Origin: Erythrocercus mccallii
Taxonomy: Eukaryota; Chordata; Aves; Passeriformes; Dicruridae
Length of the DNA stretch: 64,000 nucleotides
Reading direction: 5' to 3'
Assembly: GCA_013397435.1 (NCBI GenBank)
Contig: VZRG01000303.1
Span: 1 to 64,000 of the forward strand
The number at the start of each line of letters is the position of its first letter. Position 1 is the first letter of the stretch. A model generated the notes under the pieces. The model made no database searches and was not told where the DNA came from. It was given only the letters and a program-made list of their open reading frames with translations. The translations under genes and the position numbers were made by a program. Of the stretch, positions 36,701 through 50,335 are shown piece by piece.

Positions 36701-38967
36701 CTAAAGCAGTCGTGCCTGAAAATATCTTGATAGTTGCTATCTCAGGAGCCTTGATGCAAAGAGTGTGAGTTAATGCAAGGCAGGAGATGTGACAATTGTT
36801 CTTTCAGGCTCAGCTGAAGGACACTCTGGTCATTCCAAAGAAAAACAGTTACTGGGAGGCTGCTGCTACAGCAAGTGCCACAGTTTGAAGAGAGCTTATC
36901 TGCAACAGGGGCTGGGTTCTCAAGGGCAGATTGCATGTGCCTGAGAAGAAACAGTAAGGCTTGTTATTCTGCACAGAATCTGCTGTACTGACAGGTTTAT
37001 GAAAGGAGGGTACAAACAAAACCAAACCCTCCCAAACACCAAAACTGCCAGTTTTGCTAATTTAAGATAAAAGGCTTTGTCTTCTAAATGTGAGAAATTG
37101 GCTCTTGTATAAATCTATAAACGAAATAGTGTGCATGTAAATGACAAATCAATCCAAAGTAGCTGTTTCTTCAGTTAAGTGATGACTTTTCTTGATTGGT
37201 TTGGCCAGCAAACAAAAAACATAAGTGTCTGGGAAAGGCAGTGAGAGAAGTATCTACACTTAAATTGTGTATACTATTTAAATTAGTTTAGTGCTCTTCC
37301 AAATCCGTGCTTACACACAGTGTGCTGAAGGGAAACTTTGCAAAGCAGAATGTTGTGGAAGTTTAAATTCAATCTGATACTGTAAAATTACTTGAAAGCT
37401 TCCTAATTAGCTTTTTTTCTAATGAATAAGTGATGCAAGTGTTCATGTTACTGGACTTGTCCACTGTGTTCTGTGGCTCTTGTCTGCAGAACAACATGAA
37501 GAAACAATAATTCATGTGAGTTTTGTACTTCTTAGAGGAAATATTGCAGTTCAAAAATGCAGCCCAAAAATTTCTGATATGGTAGAATTCAAATGCAGGC
37601 TATCCTTTCAGAACAAAGCAAAATTAACTTGAGGGGTCGAGGCTTAGCAATTCATCTTTTGAAGCCCCTCCCATACAACTTGCTTTATTGTATCGTATCA
37701 TGGAGTACTTAAATAAGGTAACAAGCTGTCACTCTTATCTCACAGACTGGAATATTTTTCCTTCAACTTCAAATTCACAATCAGATGATGATCAGGTAGC
37801 AATGCCACTGCAGGTGAAGGAGTAAAAGGTATTTAGGCAGTTTTCATACCCAGTCCTGCCCTGAAGAACCCCTCCATGGCTTAAGTTTCTCTTAACGTGG
37901 AAACTTCCTGCTCTAAAAACACTCAAGATCCCAAAAAAGCTCAGCTGGTTCTGTGCTCTCTTTGTCAAATATACAGGTTTGATGTTTTAGCTCTAGTTGC
38001 TTTTGTGGGATCATTACCACAATGCAAGTGTCCTCAAGCTTCAGTGTATGTTACCTTTCCCATTTTGCAGGCAGGAGGCCCCCACTTTCTGGCAGACCTT
38101 TTGCAAGTGCAGGTTTCTGATCCTTATTGAGAATATAGGTAGCTGTTACACTGGTCAGTGAAGTTCTTCTCTTAGTGATAAGCGGTACTGCACCTGGGTA
38201 GGGTAAGCAAAACAGCACTCACTGCTTTGAAACATGAATAAATACCAAGTTGTACTTCTCTGCCTACTCCCCCAAGACATCCAATCCTACCAAATCCCCA
38301 GATTTCTTACCTGTGCTAAGCACAGCAATCACCTCCTGCTTTCAGTCAAAATATGTGTGGAAGCGTGTGAAGTGTTAGTGGGCTGTTCCTCCACCTTGTA
38401 GATGAGGAGGGCTGAAGGACTGACTCAAAACATGAGATGCTAGAGGGGATCTGCCCCTTAGCAGGTTGGAGAAGGCTTCAAACATGTTCCTCCAGTGTCT
38501 CATGATCACTGGGCTGTGACAATGTCACTGGGACCCCCTGCCCACCTTTCTCCACTGATTAAGTGGTGTAAAGATCGACATGGTCCTTTCAGCAGAGATG
38601 GGAACCCAGGGATGATTCTCACACTGTGGATCTATGGAAAAGTGACTCTTGCATTCCACCTGGGGAAACTGGATGGTTGGGATTGATTAGATGTAAAGGA
38701 GAGACTTCTTTGGCCTTTGGTTTATGGGAGCACCTGTGATGAACTGTGCAGGACAAATGAGGTGATGCTACACCCTTCAGTGTCCCATCAGCTGTCACAT
38801 GAGCACCTTATCTAATCAGAGGTTCACAGGACACTTCTACAAACTATAGCCTTAAAGCCTTCATAGGTTTGTACAGACATAATTGACTGCAAGTAATCCA
38901 TTCTGCTCATATAAGACAGGAGTCTTACCTGCTTCACCAGTGCTGTAAAGAGAAGAACTTTCCAGTT

Positions 38968-39030
38968 TAGATTTATGTATTAAATATTATTTATTATAAA
39001 TATATTTTTATAGTATATATTTAGATTTCT
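38968..39030. repeat. AT-rich low-complexity tract
   Basis: Nearly pure A/T sequence with TTATAAATATATTT-type words. No other signal is seen. Confidence 0.75.
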
Positions 39031-39277
39031 AAGGATTGAAATAAAAATCAAGTTACAAGACTTGAGCTGCTTTAACTAATGCCATGGATACTGGAATCTA
39101 TCTTTACATCTTTGAGTTGGTCCCCTTTGTCTGTTCAGCAATTTAAGGCAGACAAAGATGCCAGAACTGTTAAAAGGGCTGAGAAGGCATTTCATACCCC
39201 CACTCTTTCCTGGGCTCTATTTCCTGGGTAAGGCAAGCAGGCAACAAGCAGCCTGCAGTGATGATACTTCTACATGG

Positions 39278-39990
39278 AATCACTGGATGATACTGGTTGA
39301 AAGAGATAATCTTGTCCACTCCTGTTCAAAGCTATCCTGAACAGATCAAGTTTCTCAGAAACTTGTTGAGTTCTGAATATCTCAAACATTCAGATTTTCC
39401 AGCCTCACTGGACCAAGTGTTCAACAACTCTCATGATGAAAACACTTTTCCTAACATGTAATCAGGATTTTCCCTGTTGAAACTTGCCTGTTACCTCTTG
39501 CTGTGTCTGTGTGGATCATGGCTCCATCTTCCCTACACCCTCCCCTTAAGTAGCTGAGGGCTGCAGTCATACATCCCCCACACACCTCAGCCCTTCTCAT
39601 GTTCAGGCTGGACAAATCCAACCCTCTCAGCCTCTCCTGTATCATACACTCCATCTCCTTAACTATCTTGGTATGGTAGACTGGGCTCCAGCATGTCTGT
39701 CACTGGTTTGTGGCTCCCCAGTACACAAGTACTGCACTTTCGCAAGCCCTGAGTACAGTAATTACTGCCCTGGGTCTGCAAGCCTAGCCCGGTGCAGAGT
39801 TGCCCTCCTTTTCTGCAAGGACATCCTGCTGAGCATTTCTTAATTTTTTGTCCACCGAGACCCTTCAGGTCTTTTTTTTTTTTTTTCCTTCTCTGAAGTT
39901 TGTCTCTGTGTCAGCTGTGCTAGCTGGCACCCAGCAAGGTCATTCCTTCCTGGGGCAAGAATTTGCATACTTGCTTTCCAGACCTGTTGT
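39278..39990 (-). mobile_element. Older CR1 LINE 3' segment
   Basis: The plus strand follows the reverse-complement CR1 order. First comes a degraded 'GGAATCACTGGATGATACTG' tail, then 'GGCTCCATCTTCCCTAC', then 'CAGCCCTTCTCATGTTCAGG', 'TCAGCCTCTCCTGTATCA', and 'TTGTCCACCGAGACCCTTCA', with 'TTCCTTCCTGGGGCAAGAAT' at the far end. About 700 bp remain, with substantial divergence and a poorly matching middle (39,715-39,800). A pure T tract near 39,871-39,886 interrupts the part that encodes the end of ORF2 in intact copies. Confidence 0.85.
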
Positions 39991-42900
39991 CTTCACCTCT
40001 TTCCTGGTGTGATATATGCACAGGTAGTGAATCTTGCACTGTTTTGGAGAACTTTTTTACTTTTTAAAGAAAGTTACTGAATCCTGTAATTTAGCAAAGA
40101 CCACCAGTTGGTAAGTTTAGACAATTTGTAGGCAAAGTGCTCACAGTAAAGCACTAAGTTAAAACAGAGGGTTGGTAGGAGCCTTTATCCCCCTCTGTCT
40201 AGCCACCTAAAAGGATTTTTGCTGAATGTTCTCTTAGGTGCTAAATTTTCTTCACTCACTGTAAAGAGAGATCTGAAAAACTAATCCCACAATAGTGGGC
40301 GATTCAGCCTATTTAATCTCAGGCACCCAAACAGATCTACCTGCATTTTTCTCAGGCATGAGTTACTTTTTGAGTGAAAATATCTGTCTTTTAAACCAAC
40401 TTGCTCTTCTAAATGTTTTCCTGGTGCTGAAGCTGGTACATTTTATATCCCTGAAGCAATTTTGAGAGTCCTCCAGACACTGCATAGCACTCCTATGGAA
40501 GTTAACTTTGGGCACTTCCTACTGTGCTTGTTCAGCAGGCTTATTTTCAAAGAATGTACAAAGCTTGGGTAATTCAGCATACTATTATGCCATCAGGATT
40601 CCTCATGTTAACTTTGGGATTTGCTGTTTTAAAAGAACTTCAGAAAATGGCTGAGGTCAGAATACAAAGACAGGCTTCTTTTTCCTTCTTTTTATTTTTT
40701 TCCTTTTGAATGTATATTTTAATGCTTTTCTCTTGAACCTTCTTTTTAATTCTAAGTTGATGATTAGTCTATAAGATCCAGTTACAAAATGAAGCCTAAA
40801 ATTGAGTATAGGAAATGATAAATCTGGAGGCTGGTGGTGAGTTGACCCAGAGCGCTGCTGCTAGCTGTCATCCATGCATCTCTTACTCCCTCCTCATTGA
40901 ACAGGGGAAAGCTGATGTGTGTTCTGCCTTAGCTCTGGGTATCCCCTACTCTTTAGACCCTATCTGAGGTCTGTGTCTGGTTTCAAAGCTTGATATTCCA
41001 TCCCACTCCACGGAGTTATTCCCTATGCCTGTTTCTGGCCAGCAATACCAGCCAGTGAGACAGATCCTGTCCTCCCACTGGTGACATCCCAAGGGTTAAT
41101 GGGGCCTTGCTTTGTACTGTAAAAATCAGGAACTGTCCCAGATTTACTTTTCTAAATCTGGAAAAAAAAAAGGGTGACTTTGAAATTAGATCCCTTTTTG
41201 TTTCTACTTCAGAGTGGATGGGATTCAGAGTTCTAACAAAACTGCTGGGCAGCCCAGAGACAAATAAGGAGCAAACAGCCAGGGCTGGAATGCCTTAAGG
41301 CAATATTATTGCCAAATTCTTTATAATGGGAAACCTTAGTGCTGGCTTTTCTTGCCTCACTATAAAACATGCATCATCACAGCATAGCTTTGTTTATAAG
41401 GAAATATTAAAAAGAAATGTGATAAATTATTCTAGTGCATGAAACTAAGCAGAAACCTGATCAACTCTAGTTATTTTTAAACCAAGTGTTTTCTGTAAGA
41501 TGGTATAATGACTACCAGAAAAAAAAAAACCCAACATAATACATGAATATATACAGAAGTGCATCAATAGCAAACTGCAGTCCAATGTGCAAACTGCAGA
41601 CATGCACCACACAAAATTAGTGGCTGTGTGGGATGTAGAAGTCAACAGACACAGGCACTGACAGTGCTAAGTGGGACAGACTTTTAGTTGCGTGATAGAA
41701 ATTGAAATGCAGACATCAATGACTCTGAACTAAATTTTCAAGAAAAGGATGCCTCAAATAATTGAAGGAAGATTGCTTTCTCCAAATGGAACAAAGAGAA
41801 GCTTTTTCTTGGAGCTAAGAGAGATGTGGCAGCCTGCTGCTAAATACAAAGAATGATAAATACACAGTCTCATCTGGTCATCCTATTAGGTCTGCCACCT
41901 ACTGCTGGATATACTGGTTTGGCATTGCTTGTCATGCAAAAAAAGGGTTTGCCAAATCTGTCACTAGCTAAGTAAAATCACACAAACTGAGCCCTGTTAC
42001 ACCCATTCCAAGTTGGAAGATAATTACTGCATCTCAGAGTTTCTGAGCAGGAAGGCAGTGAATTTATTCATAGGAGGAGAACAGGTAGGTTGTTGCAAAA
42101 ATGTAGGTGTCACACTGCAGTTGGCTGGATCTCTGAACCTAGCAGTGTCTTCAAGTCATTTGGATGACATGGAAATTCCCCTTTACAAGAAGTTGAGGGA
42201 GACAGGAGAGGACAGCAGAAATGACACAAATTGGTTTACTGGTCTATAGGAAGAAAAATCTAAAGGCTTCCCAAACAGAGAAGTCTTCCTGAGAAAGGAT
42301 GCATGTTATTTCCTACAAAGTTGCTAAGTAGGACATGCTTGGATTTACTTTATATGTAAATGACTGAAAAATTTTGTTTGCTTTGTAAATGAGAGGGAGG
42401 GAACAGAGTCTTACAAGAAATCTCTAGGACCTTTTTCATTCCAGTAGAAGACTTGCAAGACTCCAGAGCACTGGAGAGAAGCAGAACTGCTGGGACAAAT
42501 CCGTGTTTGGAATGGGAAGAGCAAAAGAGGTGGGAAGCGCTCAGTATCAGCATCTCACATCTTCTGGGACTGCCTTCCTTGTGAAGGACTCTGGGTCAGA
42601 TAAGAGTTCTTGTAGTGTTGAAGCTGGAGATAGTATTAAACTCAGCTCTGTTTCTTGACTTCTTTGCTGTGGATTTTTGCCTCTGTGCCTTCCCCATAGT
42701 GCCACAGAGCTGAGCTGTGAGGAGATGCAGAGGAATTACTCAAGAACAGTGAGACAGCATAGGGCTGGGCTGTTAGCTACCAGCAAGTTGAGAAATCTGC
42801 CAGAAAACAGTGAAGTAGATGGGGGTTTTTGTTTTGGTTTTTGTGATTCATGCACAGCTCATAAAAACAGTCGTTCTTTCCTTTGACACTGGAAGCTGTA

Positions 42901-43944
42901 GAATTAATGTTTCTGTTCATCTTTTCAACAGGAAAGCGTATGTAAATAGTGATATACATGGTTTTCTGATTTACGCTCTGAATTTGTCCATTTCTGTAAT
43001 TTGTCAAGCTATTCTCCACTCAGTAAATGCCTGGATAGCAGCCACATGGGGTTGCTTGAATTCTTTCAGTTGCTAAAAATAAGTTGCTTTTGAAGTTTTT
43101 TTCTGTAACTACTGAGGATATTTGAGGCAATAATCAGTGACTGTCAGCCTATATTACAAATTGTTTTCATGCACATCGCATTTCCAGTCTTTGGCAGGGG
43201 GGAGAAAACAGATCTATGCAGTATGGAAGAAAATATCCAGTACACAGAGAGACAGTAGCAGAAGGCAGGGCTCAGTGCCCACAGGGGAAACACAGTTTCT
43301 GGAGACAAAGTTTTGAACTAGAAGGCACTTCATTTAAATCACTTTAATTACATTCTGTCCTAACTTTTCCTCCTTGATCCTTCAAACTAACAACTATGGG
43401 ATCTACTTTTCATGTTACGATTGTAGGATGTGCTTCTGGATGTTGTTCCTTGTTTACTACAGATTCTCTGATGTACGTTCTTCTTGCATTTAGTTGCTTT
43501 GCTTTCTACTTGTGTTCTCATATCCCTCTTTCCCAACTGGTGTTTTGATCTGGGGCTTTTTTTGGTCAATATTCATTCAAATTAAATTCAGTGCTTTACA
43601 GCATTTCAAGGGGTGTTATTATAGAAGCCCCTTCTGCATCAGTTTGTCTCAGTAGGTTCAGCATTGTGGATGCAGGAATAGCTAGTGTGCACAGGCAGAG
43701 AAAATATATGCTGAGAGGGAGCAAGTGAAATCCTCCTGAGACCAGGTAAGCCCTGGAGAGTAGCAGTCCTGCTGGATCCACTGGACACCCCAAGATCCCA
43801 TAAACTCTGAACCATAACAGTTTGCCAAACCTGCTTGAAGCCTCCACTAGCACTCATTAGTATCAATCACGATATGTAAACCAGCAGCATCTGAAAAAGT
43901 GGCAAATGTAGGCTACAGAGCCACATACACAGCTGGTGAAGGAA

Positions 43945-44002
43945 GGGAAGGGACCCCTAGGGACTCTCTGGAGGCCAGTAGCCCACTAGTCTGACCCCCC
44001 CA
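43945..44002 (-). mobile_element. Possible CR1 tail remnant
   Basis: 'GGGACCCCTAGGGACTCTCT' followed by 'GGAGGCCAGTAG' and 'TAGTCTGACCCCCCC' loosely resembles the reverse-complement CR1 segment around 'CATCTAGTCCAACCCCC'. The match is weak. Confidence 0.3.
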
Positions 44003-44376
44003 CCTGGGTTTCTCCTCCTGACTGTAGCTGTAGAGGGACGGAAGAAGGGGTTGTGGGATGGGGAGAAGCGAATGCACTATGTGAACAGTCATTGGCTACT
44101 AATGAAAGTTACTCAATTCTTTTAATAACAGCTAAACTCAAAAGCATTTTAGAATAAACATTGTTCTGTTTGCCCACAATGCAATTCGTTCATCAGGGAA
44201 ATGGATAGCCTAACATAGGGAACTTGCAGCTTGGTAACTTGGGTAACTTTACACATAGCTGCAAATATTTACAACAACATAGAGCAAATCATAAATTTCT
44301 GTCCTGGAAAAAAAGCATAATTGTATTTATCTGTTTTACTACATAGGATTTTCTGAAATTACTCTTTAAATTTATC

Positions 44377-44393
44377 TTTTTTTTTTTTTTTTT
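44377..44393. repeat. T17 homopolymer
   Basis: An uninterrupted run of about 17 thymines in AT-rich surroundings. Confidence 0.9.
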
Positions 44394-46838
44394 GTATCTT
44401 AAGGTCTTTTCCATTTTCCTGATCCTCCACATCTTCATCCTCTCGTATTTTACCCCTTTTGCCTATGTTTTCCAATGTGGAAGAAGGAGTTTCTTTAGGT
44501 GTATTGATAGGTGACTTTTTAGGAGATGGAAACTTACTTTAAAATCAGTTCAGCCTCTGTGTGTTGCAGAGTTTTGAGGAATTGAGCTTGCTGGCTTTTG
44601 TAGAGTGGTGATGTGATGCCAGCGTCTGCAGCTGAGAGCTGTGCATGGCCTGCTATGAAGTAAAAGGATGTGGCATCCTTTTCTCCTTGTCTTCATTGCA
44701 CATCTTTATCCCTCCACCTTTTCAAAGGAAACTCCAGCTCTCCATCCTTACCTTCCTCACACCCACTGAGTAGGACCTCTGCTGCATTCCTTTGTCCACC
44801 TAAATCAAATTCCACCCTAATGATCCGGTGTTTCCTACCACTCCCTTGCCTGGGTGCTGCTGCGGCATCTCAAGCCAGAAGGACGGGTTGAGGTGTTGGC
44901 ATGGCTTATGGAGCAGGTGGAGACCTGGCAGTGGTGCTGCACACAGCAGCAAGTGCCAATTATCTCTTCTGGCCATGGCGATTGCACTGCTCCCTGCAGC
45001 TCAGCTAAGTACCTGTTTGCAGGCAAAAAGGCAGGAGCTGTTGCTGAGATGTACCTCTTTGGCTTGGCCTGTGCAAGCATCAGCAGAATCAGCTTCCAAG
45101 TTTTAGGGACCTATGCTATGAGGATTTTTTTAATTTGAGACATTAGGAATGAAGTTTAGTGTGGTGGTGTTACTCAAATCCCACTCAAACCGAGGTCTAC
45201 ATACTGAAGACAATTGAGTAGTTACCTCTGTCTTCAATGCCATAAATATCACGCTCTTCAGAAAATATAGTATGGAAAACATTCCGTGAATAAATTAAAT
45301 GTCATATTTCTAACAGGATCACTATGTCTCTCCACTGCTGCTGCCTCTTAGAAGTTTTGGTCAACACCTCCTGATGAGCTTCTAACCATTGTCTCAACTT
45401 GTAAGGATGGGACACTCTTGTTGGAGTAGTGCTGTCAGATCCCAGCTTAACTTCAGAGGGGCACTACTTGGGCAAAAGCCAATATACCATGATGCATTTG
45501 CTGTTCCTTTGCCAATAGGATGCCTGAGGTTTGTCAGCTGGAGTCACTTCCCACATTAAACAAATGGAGGAAAAAGAGTACATTGAAAAGCAAAGCTTAA
45601 GAGGCTTGGAGAGATTCAAAGAAATGAAACAATAACATGTTTAATAGCTAATTCCCATTCTGGTTTGGCTTTAAGGTAGCTTCAGCCTTTCAGTTTGCTA
45701 GCAGCCTTTCTAAATTCTCTGCCAGGATGAGTCACAGCTTCTGGAGCTGGGATCCAGTCCTTTAGACAAGCCATCTTTAAAGGTTTGTTTACCTTTTCCA
45801 GATGATAGTGAATTATAGTGAATTGCTAAATATTTTCCTCCTCTTAAAACAGGGGTTTTGATGAATACAAATTCACCTGTGGGAGCTTCTTACATCCCTT
45901 GGTCCCTGATGCAGTCTGAGCACCCCTGGATTTGGTGTAGTTTTGTGCTGTTCTGCAGAGATAGATGTCTTTGGAATACTCCTCCCTGCTGGGCTGTCTC
46001 AACTAGTTGACTAGGAATGCAAAACAAGCAATAGTCAGAGCCCTGGTCTGACTGTGAACCATTATTTACCTGCTAGGAATGATATTTCCTGCTGACTGAG
46101 AAGTCAAATTAAGAAACTTAGCCACATAACCATAGTGTGTAATTCAGGGCACAAACTGAAACCCACATATGGTTGCTCCATCTTTTATTTCTGTAGTCTG
46201 TAACGTACCACTTGAGAGAATGGATGTGAGGACAAATATAGCATTCATAGGCAATTCCCTCCAGGAACACAGAAGGGAACAGGCCTTAATGTGGCTGCTA
46301 CAAGGGGGCAGCACCATGATTTCATTGTTAAGTGAGACACTTCGAAGGACTGCCAGCGTTTTTGTGCTGTATTGGCAAAAACACAGGCTTTCCTGGATTA
46401 CAGTTACTGTGCTTCTCAATGGCAGATTTTTTTTCCCTTTGAAAAGCTGTTCAGGCAAGTGCAGCAAGGCTCCAGTTGCATGACACAACAGTCATAACTG
46501 ATTGCCTGTGCTCGGAAGAAGCCTGGTTAGATGAAGAAAGACCAGTGTGCCTGGAAATCATGAATAAACTCTAAATGCAGCACTGCATAAGGGAGCTCAT
46601 AGGCCTGCTACTATGTTGGGGGGCATCTGATTGTTGTGCAGATGTGTTAGACACTGAGCCACTGTGAACACAGCTGAATTAGGGTATTGTAATGGAGGAT
46701 TTCTACTCATTTCAATTTTCAGCATACGACTATTGCATCACTGCTCAACCAATGCAGACAAAGACCATCCAGTGAATCTTTTTTTTTTTCCCCCTCCTAT
46801 TTGATAGTTGAACTAAAGGTTTCATGTTTTCTTTTCAG

Positions 46839-46900
46839 TGCCAAATTGCTGCAAGGAACAATTCAAGCCGGCAACCAGGGAAAGCGTTTGGATGCTCAAA
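46839..46900 (+). other. Candidate 62-bp internal exon (MAPRE2 alternative 5' exon?)
   Basis: A textbook acceptor (T/C-rich tract TTTCATGTTTTCTTTTCAG, possible branch point AACTAAA about 25 nt upstream) precedes 62 bp that end at a donor AAA|GTAAGTATG, which matches U1 over eight intron bases. All three frames are open, so openness is not informative. The frame starting at the first base reads CQIAARNNSSRQPGKAFGCS and leaves two bases, the phase needed to join MAPRE2 exon 2 (the known exon 1 also ends with two bases of a Ser codon). It sits on the correct strand between two CpG islands. Orthology to a known transcript cannot be checked here. Confidence 0.45.
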
Positions 46901-48060
46901 GTAAGTATGTTTGTGCATTTGTGGTTTTTTTTACCCAAGAACTTGTGTTTGATGTCTGTAAGGCAGTAGCTAAATACGCTTGGTATCAATAACAAGTGAT
47001 ATTGCTTTCCATCATCTTCGATTATGTAATAGACATGAAATAAAACTGATGAAAGCTAAATGACAGGCCACAGACATCTTATAATAAATGATTTTTTAAT
47101 AAATATAATAAGTAGTTTGGTTTTTTTACTGGAATAAGAAAGAAATGGTGGCAGAAAGGAATTAAAAATAATTTAAAAAACCCCTAGATGTGGACAATGA
47201 ATCTGACTTCTCCCTTCTGCTTGGGTGATTTAAGAAATTGTATCCTTCCTTGCTTTTGTTTTGTTAAACGTTAGCTCTTCTGCACTTTATTAGTGCTGCC
47301 ATCATAATGTTAAGTGGAAAAAGAGCAAATTACATGAAGCACAAGTACAGAGTTAGTATTTAATGCCACAGAGAATTCGTAAGGTGCTGTCCCTTTTTTA
47401 ATCCCCAGCTATGGGAGTTTAACTTCAACCATCCAGCCTCAATCTTGGCATCTGTGAAATCTGCTAAGGAAGTCACCTGGGGAAAGTGGAAGGACCAGTG
47501 ATATCAGACAGGAGGCCCACAAGGTGGCAATGTTTAGAAAGCCTTCAGAAGGGATGTGCCCTGAACAATCCCGTGTTTCCTGCAGTTGCCATCACTTGCT
47601 GCCCTTGTACCATTTCTGCTGCATCGGTGCTATTAAACAAAAAAATGCTAGTGTTGCCAAAATGGAGCATTGGATACCTGGTACTCAACCTCTTGTTTGA
47701 ACGGGTTCACCATTGGCAGTGCTCACCATACTCTGCTGGATACCATTCCTGCCTTTTCCCCCAGAAGGAATGTGCTGCAGCATTAGTGGTTTGCAATAGT
47801 GTGGGGTTTCTTTATGCACAGCTAGTAATAAACATATGCATAGTGCTGAAATGATGCTCAGGCTCTGTAATGAAGAACTTTCATTTTCAAAACATAGTGC
47901 TGCATTTTTGCTGATGCTTGCAAAGCTGTTACAGTGTGTAAATAAATGCTAACTTTGGATGTAGGTTTGCAGTGGTACTTTGTGCTTCACAGCTACAAGT
48001 GAAAAGACTTGCTTTACTGTGAAGCTGAAGGGTTGCTCTAGGTTATGTAATGGCCCCCTC

Positions 48061-48077
48061 AAAAAAAAAAAAAAAAA
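48061..48077. repeat. A17 homopolymer
   Basis: A run of 17 adenines. No retroposed gene body was recognised upstream. Confidence 0.9.
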
Positions 48078-49314
48078 GAGAAAACTTAGATATGTTTGCA
48101 GAAAGATTTCTCTAGATACCTGATAGGTATGAGAAATTATTCAGAATAAGTTCTATGGTAAATACAAGAATTGCCACCAGCAATTGTTTACCAGCTCAGA
48201 CATAGGTGAGTAGGAGAAGGACAGTTAAACAAGGAGCCACATAGTCCAGATTCATCAGATTGCAAGAATAACTTTAACAGCAATTAGCAGACATGCGGGG
48301 CTCAAGTGTACTTGGAGATTCTCAGGACAATCAGCCTATAATTTAGTCAAAACAGGCTCGTATGCTTCAAGGATGAAACAATAAATCTAGACTACAGGAG
48401 GTATCTCAGGGCAAGAACTAGGAAAATTAAATGCTCTCCCTCATGGATACAGCCCTTCCCAGGAAGTTGTTGTAAATGGAAGGGCAGCAGGACAATGCCC
48501 TGTGCTGAGCCATGGAGGCTTTCATCTGTTGCTGTCCACTCTGGCATGGAGTAGAGGCTGCTCCTTAAAGTCAGGCTTCATCACTGTGGTTATACTGGCA
48601 TTTTCACAAGCACTTGGAAACAACAGGAAATCTAAAGAAAACTGTGAGCATGGAGATAGTGCACAACCACCAAGGGGACATTTATAAAAGCTGACTACAT
48701 CCTACCTGTCTAACAGAAACTTATCTGACGTGTGCAGATTTCCTGCAATGTGTAACCCTTTCTGCAAAGCAACAGACAGTTTTCCAGAGTGTTCCCAAAG
48801 GATTGCTGCTCACTGTTTAGCCTTTCCTCTTCAAATCCTTTAGTCCTTATGGCCTATTATATATCCAAATGAAGATCTAGTTATCAGCCTTCTAATACCA
48901 GAGATTCATTTATATTGCTGCAGAATTAGCTGAGCTATTACAATTCCAAATCCATGTAATATCCTATTATATACTAGTCTTTGCTCAGGAAACCTTCTGG
49001 TCAGGTGTCACATTTTGACAAATGTGTGTATTTTTTCATGGAGTTAAGTTATATGGGCATGAGGGATGGATACTGGAATATTCGAAAAATTTTACAGTTC
49101 TCTTGTTAGGTGCTCTCATGCACAACATGCAGATAAGGAGCTTTTTGGCAGTAGCAATTCCTTGATTGATACACTATCACCAAAGTAATTACAACACATC
49201 CTAACATTAGAAAGCAAGGCTGGATTCTACTGGAACATTAGCTCAGGAATTACTTGTTAGATTTCAGTTATTTTGAGATGGGAAGAGAAAGAAAATACAT
49301 TAAAGGTGTGTGCA

Positions 49315-49340
49315 TCTCTCTCTCTCTATATATATATATA
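49315..49340. repeat. (TC)n(TA)n compound microsatellite
   Basis: A TC dinucleotide run passes into TA units and is followed by CACGTG. Confidence 0.9.
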
Positions 49341-50317
49341 CACGTGTATGAAATATGTTTGTATGATAAACTACTAATTCATGAAGTGTTCGGGGGAGAT
49401 CTGAACAAAGGTCTGTATGAGGTCTTTTCTTCCCTGCAGACATAGATATTCTCTGGTTGTTCATTATAAAGGTGCATGTACTTACTGGAGCTGGGCAGAC
49501 TAAATAATTGCTTCCTCTCACTCCTTTCTCCTTACCTCCCAGCACTAGCACTGGTGCAGAATAATCATTATTTCTAGATGAGGGCACTTTGTTTTCCACT
49601 CAGCTCCCTGCTACTTGTTTCCCCCAACTGCTTTCCAAAGGTCCACCAAAGCTGACCTGACTTTCCTAAGGGATGCCCTGTCAAAAGACTGAAAAAATGC
49701 AAAACAGGTGAACTTCTGGGCTGGGCGGAGTGCTTTTAAAGCATGTTCATTCTGTGGAAACACCATAAAGTCCCCAAAATGCAGCAGAGGACATCTGTTG
49801 AGGAGTCAGTCCTGCAGAGAACACAGATGCTTTATAGATCCAACATTAGAAAACCACAGCCCTAAAGCCTGAACCTGAGGGAGCAAAGTTAGCCAAATGG
49901 AATGTTTGTTTATGGCTGTGCACTCACCAGCCCAATTCCCTTCTTAACTCAGGAATTGGGTAGCTTGGATAGCCTTTTATGGTGCTGTCTGAAGATATTC
50001 TGAACTTTGGGGTGATATTTATTTTTCCAGTACCCAATACCAAAAATTATCCCACAGGAGCTCAGCAAAGCAGCTGATGATTCATCAGGAATGTAACTTT
50101 GCTTTTCAAAAAGATAACGTGTGGTTTTGTTCAGAGTTAATGAGATCCTTTCCAACACAGAAGCTGTCAACAGCACTGACGTACATTTACAGTTACAAAA
50201 ACACATAGCCTTGTGGTTGGGGTTTTTATTAAATAGAAACCTCATTTTCTACTGTAATGAGGAAAAGGCACTGTTTTCTTGCCACTAGTACCTTTTGTAT
50301 TCAAAGTGTTAGAAGCC

Positions 50318-50335
50318 TATTATTATTATTATTTT
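50318..50335. repeat. (TTA)n microsatellite
   Basis: About five ATT/TTA units in AT-rich sequence. Confidence 0.8.

Larger units (their letters stand above)
30744..46838. other. Probable intron or intergenic DNA
   Basis: AT-rich sequence with a large CR1 copy at 39,278-39,990 and small low-complexity tracts. No further exon could be supported. A patch at 34,180-34,500 carries several CpGs (CTCGTCC, GGGACGCGTAG, TTCCGTCC) and a 105-codon minus-strand frame of unknown significance. Confidence 0.5.

Noticed and set aside
46144..46488. Open frames over 100 codons on both strands just upstream of the 46839 exon candidate
   Set aside because: Opposite-strand frames shadow each other, neither is recognised, and no splice or promoter signals support them.
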